This document shows positions 1-8,069 of a stretch of DNA of 35,430 nucleotides, in pieces (the stretch's first letter is position 1; each line of letters begins with the position of its first letter). The DNA comes from Planococcus sp. A6 (GTDB taxonomy: Bacteria > Bacillota > Bacilli > Bacillales_A > Planococcaceae). The notes under the pieces were generated by a model, which saw only the letters and a program-made list of their open reading frames with translations, was not told the origin of the DNA and searched no databases. The stretch covers positions 1-35,430 of the forward strand of contig NZ_JAPEHT010000020.1 in assembly GCF_028823615.1 (NCBI RefSeq), read 5' to 3'. The position numbers were made by a program, and so were the translations under genes.

Positions 1-160
1 TGTTTTCCACAATCAATACGTGTTCATCGCTCTTTAACCCATCCAAGATGAAAACGACGATATTATCGATATAATGCTTAGTGTCTTTTGTCAGATAAAA
101 GATATGGCCGCCGGAGCTGTTTCTGATCTTCAACGCGAGTGCTGGTATTTTTTGTTCCAT
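1..160 (-). CDS. MEDS-domain (DcmR-like sensory) protein, partial
   Basis: Only the first 53 codons are inside the window; the gene continues past the left edge. The start is ATG at 160, preceded on the minus strand by a good ribosome binding site (AAGGAAGTGG). The visible N-terminus contains SSGGHIFYLTKD followed by a predicted helix and DEHVLIVEN. This resembles the start of the MEDS domain found in DcmR-type sensors and in proteins next to anti-sigma kinases in Firmicutes. The residues seen fit a cytosolic sensory domain. The downstream part that would show an output domain is missing, so the role cannot be set. A long perfect inverted repeat lies 112-142 bases upstream of the start. Confidence 0.6.
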   Translation of the reverse strand, partial: MEQKIPALALKIRNSSGGHIFYLTKDTKHYIDNIVVFILDGLKSDEHVLIVEN

Positions 161-271
161 GTTCCACTTCCTTTTCCCCGTACTTTTGCGATAGTGCCTA
201 TAATCCTGACGCTCCGGCATTCGAAATTAAATCTAAAACTGAAATGATTCTCACGAATACACGTTCTACCG

Positions 272-302
272 CTTTCCCAAAATATATCACATTTTGGGAA
301 AG
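272..302. repeat. Perfect inverted repeat, 12-bp arms, 7-nt loop
   Basis: CTTTCCCAAAAT (272-283) is followed by seven bases and the exact reverse complement ATTTTGGGAAAG (291-302). No T-run follows on either strand, so this is not a usual intrinsic terminator. It lies in the 283-base gap between the MEDS gene (start 160, minus) and the end of the GNAT gene at 444. It could be an operator or a structured leader for the MEDS gene. Nothing else was recognised in this gap. Confidence 0.6.
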
Positions 303-443
303 GACTAAAGAGATTTTGGCTCTTTGCCTGGTAACTCATCGCTTTGCTGAGCCATTGAGTGAAATAACGGGCATTGGAATCATGAATCATTTTATAGAGA
401 TCAAATTCAACTAGTGTTATTCAATTCGTAAACTTCACTCCCA

Positions 444-956
444 TCACTTTTCTCTCGCTTCCCATACGTAGTAGACAAAACTCATATCTTGGCCATTCAT
501 CTCAAATGTTTCTTCTCCCATGCCCACTTGCTTAAATCCATTTTTCGTCAATATTCTTTGAGAGGCGTGATTAACGGTCGTCGTTTTTCCGTGTATTTGC
601 CTCAACCCCAAATCGGTATTGAGCAACAGATTCAAGGCCCGGTTTCCAATGCCCTGCCCGCCGTAGTTCGCCCCAATCCGAAATCCGATTTCTGCCGTAT
701 GATGATTCCTGTCCAGATCCACTAAGTTAATTCTTCCCAGAATGTCTCCTGCATCGTTCTTGATCAGGTAGAAGTTTGCAAAGCCTTCTTGTTGTTCTTT
801 CAATAACTCTTCATGCCTCGAAAGAAAATTGTCGAAGACGTAGAAATCATCTCCACGGCTTGGCACCAGCCGCTCGAAAAACTCCCGATTCTCCAATTCA
901 AACCGGAACAATCCGGCCGCACCCTGTTGTTGGAGCAAGTGCAACGTGATTTCCAT
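444..956 (-). CDS. GNAT family N-acetyltransferase (RimJ/RimL-like)
   Basis: A 170-residue protein that should transfer an acetyl group from acetyl-CoA to an amine. The acetyl-CoA loop is GANYGGQGIGNRAL, in the usual place after the strand TAEIGFRI, and the C-terminal NGF element (LTKNGFKQVG) is typical of RimJ/RimL-type enzymes. Length is normal for a single GNAT domain. The ATG start has a strong site (GGAGGGAAGCTT just before it), and a TATAAT-like -10 is present at 987-992 on the minus strand. The substrate cannot be told from sequence; protein N-termini or small molecules are both possible. Confidence 0.85.
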   Translation of the reverse strand: MEITLHLLQQQGAAGLFRFELENREFFERLVPSRGDDFYVFDNFLSRHEELLKEQQEGFANFYLIKNDAGDILGRINLVDLDRNHHTAEIGFRIGANYGGQGIGNRALNLLLNTDLGLRQIHGKTTTVNHASQRILTKNGFKQVGMGEETFEMNGQDMSFVYYVWEAREK

Positions 957-1089
957 AAGCTTCCCTCCGCTGATTCGTATTAGCGAATTATATTGATCCT
1001 ATCTATTTACACTGAGAATAGAATTAAAGATTTAGTGCAAAAATATTCATTAACTGTCTTCAAATAACCTTCTCATTTTTTGACCACGT

Positions 1090-1437
1090 TTACATTTTGT
1101 GCATTATCGGTAACAATTCTTCGCTTTCAATGACGATGGCCATCAAACCTGTGTTTGTCTTCGTTTCATGCCATTCATCCTTGTTCCAGAACACCGCATC
1201 TCCAGCTTCAACCTCTACATACTCTTCTTTTTCACCCCTAACAAGACCCTCTCCGCCCACGATTAAAAGCAACTGTGGGCTTACTGCTTGGTGATACCCG
1301 GCTACTCCATTTTCTTCTAAATGCATGCAGCCGATGTGAGCGGGCTGTGCCGTTTGAGTAATTCGGGACATGATGAAATCCGAATTGAACTTGGAGATCT
1401 TTTTGCCAATACTTTTATCGAATTTGAAAAGCTTCAT
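1090..1437 (-). CDS. Cupin-domain protein
   Basis: A 115-residue protein made of one small beta-barrel cupin domain. The glycine-rich turn (VGGEGLVRGEKEEYVEVEAG) and the second motif (GDAVFWNKDEWHET) are clear. Histidines in GCMHLEE, GYHQ and EWHET are plausible metal ligands. Such single-domain cupins bind a metal or a small ligand and often serve in stress or sugar metabolism, but no specific function is implied here. The ATG is preceded by GAAGGG at an acceptable distance. It lies downstream of the CoaB-like gene on the same strand, 46 bases away, so the two may be cotranscribed. Confidence 0.75.
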   Translation of the reverse strand: MKLFKFDKSIGKKISKFNSDFIMSRITQTAQPAHIGCMHLEENGVAGYHQAVSPQLLLIVGGEGLVRGEKEEYVEVEAGDAVFWNKDEWHETKTNTGLMAIVIESEELLPIMHKM

Positions 1438-1483
1438 TTCATCTATCCCTTCTACTGACTATGGCCTGTTAGAATTCAATAGT

Positions 1484-2170
1484 TTAACGAGCTTGCAACA
1501 AAGTCATTTCAACAGCTTCTGTAATGCCTTTAGCAGCTTCTTCTTTGTTTACATACTCATTCATTTTCATTTGCTTATCGAATACATAATGCGCTGCCTC
1601 TTGCGTATAAAGAGAATCTGAAGAATTGGCGACCATATAATCAGCATCAGAATCCCGCATTCTAATTTCTGCTCTTTTGGTGAGTGCAGCTTTATCCAAT
1701 TCGCTTTCCAATTTAAAACCGATCAGTAGCAGATTGGCATCCCACAATTTAATTTGTTTCAGGATTTTGGGAGCTTTCTTCAAATGGATAACAGGGGGAT
1801 TATCGCTCGATATCTTCCCCTCCTGTGAGATAATCTCGCCATCTTGATCGGTCACATAATCTATGATCCAATCAGATCCTGCAGCTGCCATGATTACGGC
1901 ATCGATTTTTTCATTGCTAATGATTTTTTTCATTCGTGCCTCAAGATCTAAAATTCCTTCAAACCTTTCTAACTGTAAGTTTTGTCCTTCATCCATAACT
2001 GGTTTTACTGAAAAATAGCCATGTAAATAGATGACAGCCGCTCCTTGCCGCAAAAATTCTTCAGCTATCAACTTGCCCATGTTTCCAGTCGCTAAATTGG
2101 TATGGCCCCGTACCTTATCCCATCTCTCCAAACAGCCGCCACTCGTTATTAGTATTGTTTTCCCTATCAT
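1484..2170 (-). CDS. Stand-alone CoaB-like phosphopantothenate-cysteine ligase family protein
   Basis: A 228-residue protein of the DNA/pantothenate metabolism flavoprotein family (the CoaB half of CoaBC). The N-terminus reads ILITSGGCLERWDKVRGHTN and then ATGNMGKLIAEEF, the nucleotide-binding start of CoaB. KKAPKIL and LIGFKLESE match the conserved lysine and GFKxE motifs. CoaB joins 4'-phosphopantothenate to cysteine in CoA synthesis. Most Bacillales carry a fused CoaBC, so this isolated domain is probably a second, paralogous copy; no CoaC partner is adjacent. A GTG two codons upstream (2176) would overlap the AAGGAG site; the ATG at 2170 has the right spacing and is preferred. Confidence 0.75.
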   Translation of the reverse strand: MIGKTILITSGGCLERWDKVRGHTNLATGNMGKLIAEEFLRQGAAVIYLHGYFSVKPVMDEGQNLQLERFEGILDLEARMKKIISNEKIDAVIMAAAGSDWIIDYVTDQDGEIISQEGKISSDNPPVIHLKKAPKILKQIKLWDANLLLIGFKLESELDKAALTKRAEIRMRDSDADYMVANSSDSLYTQEAAHYVFDKQMKMNEYVNKEEAAKGITEAVEMTLLQAR

Positions 2171-2228
2171 AATCACTGCTCCTTGTTACTCCATATACTC
2201 GTAAACTCATTCGAATCAGACTCTACCG

Positions 2229-2762
2229 CTATTCATCAGCCAATAGCGAAAAGATAAGCGCATCATGGGATCGATCGTCCTGATAGAGATAGCCCCTCAG
2301 CATGCCTTCTTTTTCGAATCCTAATTTTTGCAATAAAGCGATGGATGCTCTATTTTCAGGAAAGGTGACAGCACCTAAGCGGAATAATCCAAGTTGGCCG
2401 AAACAATACGCCAAGACTTCTTTGACGGCTTCTGAAACATAGCCTTTGTTCCAATAGGACGGATGCAGCTCAAAACCGATTTCCGCTTTTTTGCTTTTGA
2501 GGTTCAAATTGTTCAACCCTACTGTCCCGATGAAAGTGCCTGTTTCTTTCACGACGAGTCCCCAGCGGATCCCTCTGCCGCTTTCGAAGGTCCGCCTGAA
2601 CGACTCGATTATGTTTTCAGCCTCGCCTATATCCGTTAAATTGCTCATGCCGTAATATTTCGTGACTTCGTTTCTAGACATGATATTGAAGAAGCTTGCG
2701 GCGTGATGTTTTCCAATATGTACGAGTTCCAGCCTATCTGTGGCCAATGCCTGAAAATCCAT
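2229..2762 (-). CDS. GNAT family N-acetyltransferase (RimJ/RimL-like)
   Basis: A 177-residue acetyltransferase with the RimJ/RimL layout: an N-terminal TDRLELVHI strand, KAEIGFELHPSYWNKGYVSEAVK as the central beta strand plus acetyl-CoA loop, and RASIALLQKLGFEKEGMLRGY near the C-terminus. It belongs to the ribosomal-protein-alanine acetyltransferase group, many members of which act on other targets in Bacillales. The ATG has a GGGAGATGGGG site in front. It is a different subfamily member from the GNAT at 444-956, so the two are unlikely to be a recent duplication. Substrate unknown. Confidence 0.88.
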   Translation of the reverse strand: MDFQALATDRLELVHIGKHHAASFFNIMSRNEVTKYYGMSNLTDIGEAENIIESFRRTFESGRGIRWGLVVKETGTFIGTVGLNNLNLKSKKAEIGFELHPSYWNKGYVSEAVKEVLAYCFGQLGLFRLGAVTFPENRASIALLQKLGFEKEGMLRGYLYQDDRSHDALIFSLLADE

Positions 2763-2858
2763 GTCCCCATCTCCCTTTATAATTATCTAGTTACTTCATC
2801 TTCCGGTGTTTCAGCTAGACTCCCCTAAATGAACAGCTCCCGAAAACAGCAAAAAAAT

Positions 2859-2893
2859 GAAAACTAAAGCAACGGCAGCTGCTTTAGTTTTTC
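2859..2893 (-). terminator. Intrinsic terminator of the YCII-like gene
   Basis: On the minus strand an AAAACTAAAGCA stem pairs with TGCTTTAGTTTT across a short loop and is followed by a T-rich run (the + strand shows seven A's at 2851-2857). The left part of the stem overlaps the stop codon of the gene that ends at 2884. Confidence 0.75.
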
Positions 2894-3258
2894 TTATAGA
2901 AGGAATCGATGGCTCGAATTTCGATTTCCCAAGCTAATTGCTCTCCTTCTGTGACCTGTACTGTCGGATGCAAAGACGCTATTTCGATGGCCTCCTCGAT
3001 ATTTTGAGCTTCTATGATAAACGCGCTTCCAATCATTTTTTCGAGCTGAGTCAACTGGCTTTCTCCGACTTGTAGCTTACCGTCCACCTGCCGCAAGTTC
3101 TTTGCTTCTTGTGAAACGCCAACATCTGCCACTACTTGACCGCTTTTATAGAATTCTTCGAGATGCACCTGACATTTCTTCATGATCGCTTCTACTTTTT
3201 CTTTCGGCAATGCGTCCATCTTTTTCTTATCAAAATAACCCAAACCCAAGTAATTCAT
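2884..3258 (-). CDS. YCII/DGPF-like domain protein
   Basis: A 124-residue protein resembling the YCII-related, dimeric alpha-beta barrel fold. Seen: an N-terminal MNYLGLGYFDKKKMDALP, a middle segment with VVADVGVS and the strand GSAFIIEAQNIEEAIEIASLHPTV, and a C-terminal WEIEIRAID. The pattern of a strand followed by EEAxxxAxxHP is characteristic of the family, whose catalytic role is unproven; some members are linked to ECF sigma factors. A strong AGGAGGGG site precedes the ATG. A terminator overlaps the 3' end. Confidence 0.75.
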   Translation of the reverse strand: MNYLGLGYFDKKKMDALPKEKVEAIMKKCQVHLEEFYKSGQVVADVGVSQEAKNLRQVDGKLQVGESQLTQLEKMIGSAFIIEAQNIEEAIEIASLHPTVQVTEGEQLAWEIEIRAIDSFYKKN

Positions 3259-3350
3259 CAGAACCCCCCCTCCTAAAAAGTTTCTGCCACGCTTTTCGGT
3301 ACAATTTATCGAAGTGAAGTAAGGCGCCCCAGATATTTGCTAGACTCAAT

Positions 3351-3848
3351 CTATTTCAGATATCGTTCCAGCTCTTCTTTTTGACGCAGATGGTGGCGAG
3401 AATGCATTTCCACTAAATCCAGCCATTCTCTTGCGTTCAGCCAGCCGAACCCGCCATGTTTCGCTTTACGCTCTGGAGGAATCCCCTCCACTTGCGATTC
3501 CCAATACCCAACCCTTTGAATTAACTTTTCCATCCTGTTGATCAGCTCTTCCTGGCTGTCTGAATTATTAGGGGGAGCATTCATTTCGTCCGGCAACCTG
3601 ATTTTGATTGGCGGAAAGCCTTTATTATGAAATAATTCTTTGCCAGCAGGAGTTTTCTCTAAGAGTGGATCCCCTTTTGTCTCAGCACAAACAGCTACAT
3701 TGTCGAGATACTCATGCGCCACGACGATTATGTGGTCGTACATTTGGCCAATAGACCACACGCCTTCTTCGGGAATACTTCGCAGCTGCTCAGGTGAATA
3801 GGTACTAAGCTCCTTTTGAAACGTAGAAAGCACTTCCATACCGCCCAT
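3351..3848 (-). CDS. DinB-like four-helix protein
   Basis: A 165-residue protein with the DinB/YfiT-type four-helix bundle. The metal-binding pattern is visible: WSIGQMYDHIIVVAHEY near residue 35 gives one histidine, and the C-terminal HSRHHLRQKEEL gives two more. Bacillal relatives include thiol-dependent enzymes such as bacillithiol transferases and uncharacterised hydrolases. Start choice: the frame is open to 3872, but a GAGGAGG site lies six bases before the ATG at 3848, so that start is used. The exact reaction is unknown. Confidence 0.82.
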   Translation of the reverse strand: MGGMEVLSTFQKELSTYSPEQLRSIPEEGVWSIGQMYDHIIVVAHEYLDNVAVCAETKGDPLLEKTPAGKELFHNKGFPPIKIRLPDEMNAPPNNSDSQEELINRMEKLIQRVGYWESQVEGIPPERKAKHGGFGWLNAREWLDLVEMHSRHHLRQKEELERYLK

Positions 3849-3901
3849 ACGAGCCCTCCTCAAGGTTTTCATTTTCTTTACCTACTAGGATATGAATATA
3901 T

Positions 3902-4999
3902 TTAAGGGCTTACTTCGTTCTTCAATGCTTCTGTCAGATTCCCGATTTCCGATGCAGCCAAGGCTTTCAATTCACCTGCCAATGTCGCGAGCCTCTCTTC
4001 AATTTGCTGCTTATCACCGTAGCGGGTACGCGCTTCTTCCGGCAATTTTCCAGACAATAAATGAAAATGGCTATAGGCGGTTTCCAGCAGCTGCAGCAAT
4101 TGCTCGCCTCTGACTTCGGCCGTAACCTGTTTGTCGCGATCGCTATAGCCGTCCAAAAATCCATCGGCAATGGCCCTTAAATTGCTTGCACACTTTGCAA
4201 ACTGATGTTTTTTATAGCGCTCTGTTTCCGATAATGCGATAAAAAACGTTTCATAGAGGTTCATGAAGTTCCCGGCCATTCCCCGCGGGTAATAAACATT
4301 CGGGAACGGATCGATCAGGCAAATCTGCGTTCCGTTGATCAATATATTTTCGGGCGAAGCGTCTTGATTGCTGAGGAGCGGTTGGGTGAATCCTCCCTCT
4401 CTGAGTTCCGTTGCCAATTTTAATGCCTCGTTCACTGTGTCGTCTTGAAATTCAGGACGCGCATCGCTGAGTTCCTGGTAATCCGATAAATGCTCTTCAC
4501 TTTCTTCTTTCAGGAATCGGCGGACATCTCCGGTGATGCTGCCTCTCAGCCCGCTTTTCTCTGTCCAATGCAGATAGCCGAAACCGTCCAAGCCATGCGG
4601 GATCTCTTCGGTTTTTCGGTAAATCTCACCGAGCGCCTTTCCGGTCTCAACCGCTTGTGCTCGCGTCAGTTCATGCAGATCGATATGCTTTCCAGCGAAC
4701 GACTCGAGCGTATAGCTCAATTGTTCAGAAACGTGGAATTGGAAAAATTCCGGTGCCGCGCCCTTTACAGCCTGATTGACCGAGCGGTAGTAAAGTTCTG
4801 TCGCCGCGTATTCGGCGGTTAATTCTTCTTCGTTGAATTCAGCCGGCTTGCCGTATATAACGTCCTTTGGAATCCGCAAGACCAGTTCACGGCCATCTTT
4901 TGCGACTTTCCACGCATGATGCCATGCCCCTTCCCCTAAAAATTTCGGAGACTCCACTGCTGCATGAAGAACGGCTGCTTGTAACTTCGCTTTATTCAT
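3902..4999 (-). CDS. APH-like small-molecule kinase (divergent)
   Basis: About 365 residues with the aminoglycoside/choline kinase fold. FLGEGAWHHAWKV resembles the glycine loop and ELVLRIPK carries the candidate ATP lysine. The catalytic loop reads LLSNQDASPENILI, and CLIDPFP matches the metal-binding DFG-like aspartate. The usual HxDxxxxN loop is changed: Asn replaces His while Asp and Asn are kept. The enzyme probably phosphorylates a small alcohol or sugar; antibiotic resistance is not implied. An in-frame ATG at 5023 would add eight residues; the ATG at 4999 has a somewhat better site (GCAGG) and gives a more typical N-terminus. Confidence 0.75.
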   Translation of the reverse strand: MNKAKLQAAVLHAAVESPKFLGEGAWHHAWKVAKDGRELVLRIPKDVIYGKPAEFNEEELTAEYAATELYYRSVNQAVKGAAPEFFQFHVSEQLSYTLESFAGKHIDLHELTRAQAVETGKALGEIYRKTEEIPHGLDGFGYLHWTEKSGLRGSITGDVRRFLKEESEEHLSDYQELSDARPEFQDDTVNEALKLATELREGGFTQPLLSNQDASPENILINGTQICLIDPFPNVYYPRGMAGNFMNLYETFFIALSETERYKKHQFAKCASNLRAIADGFLDGYSDRDKQVTAEVRGEQLLQLLETAYSHFHLLSGKLPEEARTRYGDKQQIEERLATLAGELKALAASEIGNLTEALKNEVSP

Positions 5000-5094
5000 G
5001 TGAATACCTGCTTCCCATTTCAAAGATTTTCCGTACTAGTTTTTTGGTCATAAGCTTTGTTTCTACTATATCCAATATTTTCTTTCACCGCCAT

Positions 5095-5121
5095 TTGTTT
5101 TCCAATTATTTAGAGTATAAT
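5095..5121 (+). promoter_or_regulatory. Possible sigma-A promoter for the MFS gene
   Basis: TTGTTT at 5095-5100 and a perfect TATAAT at 5116-5121 are 15 bases apart, shorter than ideal. A leader of about 130 bases follows. Within it ATCCCC (5211-5216) could pair with the ribosome binding site GGGGAT (5250-5255). Confidence 0.4.
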
Positions 5122-5260
5122 GAAAGCAATCCACCCTGAAGATAAATTCCCCAAGGTTTGTCTTCCTTACGAAAGGAACATCCGACGTGACGATCAGTCC
5201 AATTTAAGTTATCCCCTGCATTAGAAGTCATTTACGAAATAGACTCTTGGGGGATTCATC

Positions 5261-6447
5261 ATGAAACTGAATAGAAATTTCAACTTATTGCTGACGGGCC
5301 AGTCGCTTGCGAATATCGGCGACGTGCTCTATATCGTCAGCATCATTTACCTGATTTTCCAATTGACCGGTTCTGCCACGGCTGCCGCTTTGGTGCCGTT
5401 CGTCATCACCAGTTCGATGTTCGTCTCGAACACCTTAACGCCGCTACTCATGCAGCGCTTTGATTTGAAATGGCTGCTCGCGGGATCGCAAATGGGCAAG
5501 ACCGGCTTGTTGATTGCCTTGGCGTTGTTTCTGCCGCATTTAACCGCGGCCAATTTTATTGTGCTGTTTTTAGTGATCAGTTTGGTGGCGCTTTTGGATG
5601 GCTGCGCCAATCCGGTGACACAGGCCTTAATCCCGAATTACGTGAAAAGTGAGCAGCTGTTGAAAGCGAACGGCATCACCGAGACCGTTACGCAGCTGAT
5701 CCAAACAGCGATGTGGTTTGTCGGCAGTTCCTTATTGATTTGGCTGGCCGCCACCGAACTGGTCTGGCTGACAGCGGGATTGTTCCTGCTTTCAAGTTTG
5801 TTGTTGAGCGGCTTGGATAGAGTCGACAGCGCTCCGCCAGAACCTCAAAACAAATGGCGCCAAATCACCAAAGGCTGGCACACCGTCTCACAGACGCCGG
5901 TATTAAAGCGCATCGCGTTGATGGAAATGCTCGAGACAATTGCCGGCGCCGTGTGGATTGCCGCTATTTTGTATGTATTCGTCAGCGAAGCGCTCGCAGT
6001 CGATGAGAAATGGTGGGGCTTTATCAATGGTTCGTTCTTTATCGGTTTGATCGCAGGAAGCCTCATTTGCCTACGGTTTACGGAATGGGTCGAGAACAAT
6101 CTCAGCCGTTTCATCCTCACCGGGGCGATTTTCAGCAGCGCGGCGACTGTGCTGTTCGGGTTGAACAGCATGCCACTCGTGGCGCTCCTATTTTCAGCCA
6201 GCTGAAAAACATTCCTCAGCAGACCGTCGTGCAGACGAGCGTGCCGAAAGAGCAATTGCCGACAGTGTTCACGACGCTCGGGGCAATCGGCATGGGCACG
6301 TTCGGCGTTTCTTCGCTATTGATGGGGATAATGGCCGACCTGTTCGGCATCCGCTCAGTTTTTGTCTTATCTGGTGTTTTGCTCGCTCTCGCCAGTTGGA
6401 TTGCTTACCGCGGCCGCAGCTCTTTTCAACGTACGGTTCAGGAATAG
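5261..6447 (+). pseudogene. MFS exporter, frameshifted near 6190-6206
   Basis: The first 314 residues encode a 12-helix major facilitator (NLLLTGQSLANIGDVLYIVS at the start, DGCANPVTQALIPNYVK between helices) and end at a stop at 6203-6205. The missing last part is present in another frame from about 6190 to 6447 (SQLKNIPQQTVVQTSVPKEQ, then two to three hydrophobic helices). The frame change equals a net loss of 3n+1 bases. A few residues expected between FSA and SQLKN also seem absent, so a small deletion fits better than a single-base slip. Relatives are drug/macrolide-type exporters. The GGGGGAT site before the ATG is intact. A sequencing error cannot be excluded. Confidence 0.8.
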
Positions 6448-6459
6448 AGTTATACATGA

Positions 6460-6495
6460 AAAGGGACAGCCGGAAAATTTCGGCTGTCCCTTTTT
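6460..6495. terminator. Bidirectional intrinsic terminator
   Basis: AAAGGGACAGCCG (6460-6472) and CGGCTGTCCCTTT (6481-6493) form a 13-bp stem with an 8-base loop and T-runs on both strands. It sits between the convergent MFS pseudogene and the minus-strand gene ending at 6507 and can serve both. Confidence 0.9.
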
Positions 6496-6506
6496 CATTG
6501 TTAAAT

Positions 6507-6902
6507 TTAATCCGTCAGGCCAAATCCCATAATATGCTCTGAAAAAACGGCATAGCTTTCATATTCAATGATATTTTCAGGGTTCGCAAATGGCACGATC
6601 TTGACGTCATTCAAAACGATCATGCCAGAGATATTGGTGACATTGCTGTCTTTGATTAACGGAAAGATTGTATCTTCTGATTTAAGAATGGCAGAATCCA
6701 GTAATGGAAGGTTTTCTATATCTGGTGCTTGCGTACTGATTTTCTTAGCGATAATCAGCGCACTTGAAGTAGTGATCTGGATGGCTCTTTTATTCTTCGT
6801 GTCTTTCTGCATTTCGTCGAGATGTACTTGCGCAATCACGATCGATAGTTTCTTCATATCATGAATTGAGTTTAATTCGTGTCCTTTTAACGTAATGGTC
6901 AA
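6507..6902 (-). CDS. Conserved-looking protein of unknown function
   Basis: A 131-residue soluble protein that I do not recognise. It starts with a TTG at 6902, supported by a GAGGAGG site seven bases upstream. The composition is balanced, with alternating hydrophobic strands (MIVLNDVKIVPFANPENIIEYESYAVFSEHIMGFGL) and no signal peptide or membrane helix. The C-terminal part looks like a small beta-rich domain. It is the last gene of the long minus-strand run that begins at 12044, 38 bases after the NUDIX gene, and is closed by the terminator at 6460-6495. Confidence 0.65.
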   Translation of the reverse strand: MTITLKGHELNSIHDMKKLSIVIAQVHLDEMQKDTKNKRAIQITTSSALIIAKKISTQAPDIENLPLLDSAILKSEDTIFPLIKDSNVTNISGMIVLNDVKIVPFANPENIIEYESYAVFSEHIMGFGLTD

Positions 6903-6940
6903 AACTAATCCTCCTCTATCATTTATGTCCTTAAAATATG

Positions 6941-7402
6941 CTAGTTAAACGCTCCCAAATAAACCGAATTTCCGCCACCACTTTCAAATTTCTGGATAAA
7001 GCGGCGGATGCCTCTCGGATAAATCCGGTACTCCAATAAGTCCTCGATCTCCACCCATTCAAAGCCGGTTTGCTGCGTGTCGGGATTCGACGGTGCGGCC
7101 GATTGCAAGTCATCCAGCAAAAGGCATTCAAAATAATATTCGATCTGGTGAACGCCGCTATCGGTCTCGGCATATTCGTGGCGCACGCCTATGTATTCGC
7201 GGATATGGATGAGGCTTTTCACTTCGACGGCGCAGCCGATTTCTTCGATGCATTCACGTGCGGCTGCTTCCGGCAAGGTTTCGCCGAGCTCCTGGCCGCC
7301 GCCAGGAAATAGATAATAGCTGCCTTCTGCGTCTTCATTGGTCGTCAGCAACACTTTGCCGTCTTTGACAATGATCGCTTTCGCGGAATTTCTAATGGCC
7401 AA
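6941..7402 (-). CDS. NUDIX hydrolase
   Basis: A 153-residue pyrophosphohydrolase. The NUDIX box is complete: Gx5Ex7REx2EExG is read in GGQELGETLPEAAARECIEEIG-type order, directly after YYLFPGG. NUDIX enzymes cleave nucleoside diphosphates linked to another group; the substrate here is open. The frame is open far upstream, but the useful start is TTG at 7402, placed eight bases after AAAGGAG; the GTG at 7411 overlaps that site and is less likely. The start overlaps the end of the upstream phospholipase-like gene by 11 bases, suggesting translational coupling. Confidence 0.85.
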   Translation of the reverse strand: MAIRNSAKAIIVKDGKVLLTTNEDAEGSYYLFPGGGQELGETLPEAAARECIEEIGCAVEVKSLIHIREYIGVRHEYAETDSGVHQIEYYFECLLLDDLQSAAPSNPDTQQTGFEWVEIEDLLEYRIYPRGIRRFIQKFESGGGNSVYLGAFN

Positions 7403-8045
7403 GGTGTCCACTCCTTTGCCGTTCCAGCATCCCAAGAGACAGGCATACGCGGACTGCCTGTTCTGTCGCGGATTTGATATAGTCGGTAATTTCTTTAATC
7501 GTATATATCTCCAAATCCTTGCTGGAAGATATTTTCGTTGAGTGGAAGTCGCCGAGCGTTTCTTTGGTGAACTCCCGTAAGTTATTGATTTCAATTTCTT
7601 CTATAAGAGTCTTAGGAAGTTCGGCAGATGCCAGTTGTTGTTCCAATCCGGAGCAGCCAAACTGGTCAATAAGCATGCTGTTAAGCTTTCTGAAATCCGC
7701 GTGCCATTTCTCGAGCACGGACGGATCGGCATCGATACGTTTTTTCATATCTTTTTTGAAATAGATGTCTTTCATCCACACATCATCCGCCACTAAATGC
7801 ACGATATACCCGAGAATGAATTCGTCTTGTATCTCTTTCTGATATTTCTCTATGAAGCCTTCATAATGAACGCGTCTCGTACCATCGTCTACGCTACCTT
7901 CGTAATAGTGTGATTTGGTTTTTTGCTCTCTGCCGTGAACTGCATCCGGTGCAATGCCGCCCAAGAGAAAACGCGGCCGGTCGGAAATCTCGATTCTTTC
8001 CGCCACGTGCTCAGCAATGATCAAATGCATCATGCGTGATCCCAT
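7392..8045 (-). CDS. Zinc-dependent phospholipase C-like protein
   Basis: A 217-residue protein matching the zinc-dependent phospholipase C/phosphatase fold. The sequence begins MGSRMMHLIIAEHVAERI, continues FLLGGIAPDAVH and KSHYYEG, and has the segment FILGYIVHLVADDVW. These supply the histidines and aspartates that bind zinc in the family. There is no signal peptide, so it is cytoplasmic, unlike secreted phospholipases, and the substrate may be a small phosphoester. A GGGGGGAG site precedes the ATG. It follows the racemase by 24 bases and overlaps the NUDIX start. Confidence 0.78.
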   Translation of the reverse strand: MGSRMMHLIIAEHVAERIEISDRPRFLLGGIAPDAVHGREQKTKSHYYEGSVDDGTRRVHYEGFIEKYQKEIQDEFILGYIVHLVADDVWMKDIYFKKDMKKRIDADPSVLEKWHADFRKLNSMLIDQFGCSGLEQQLASAELPKTLIEEIEINNLREFTKETLGDFHSTKISSSKDLEIYTIKEITDYIKSATEQAVRVCLSLGMLERQRSGHLGH

Positions 8046-8069
8046 TTCGGCTCCCCCCCTTTTGTAACT

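Noticed and set aside
130-414. Overlapping reading frames on both strands in the gap after the MEDS gene
   Set aside because: No ribosome binding site and odd composition; the region contains a perfect inverted repeat and looks non-coding.
5120-5224. A 34-codon frame upstream of the MFS gene that could be a leader peptide
   Set aside because: Its ATG overlaps the -10 box, so it would lie before the predicted transcript start, and it has no ribosome binding site.
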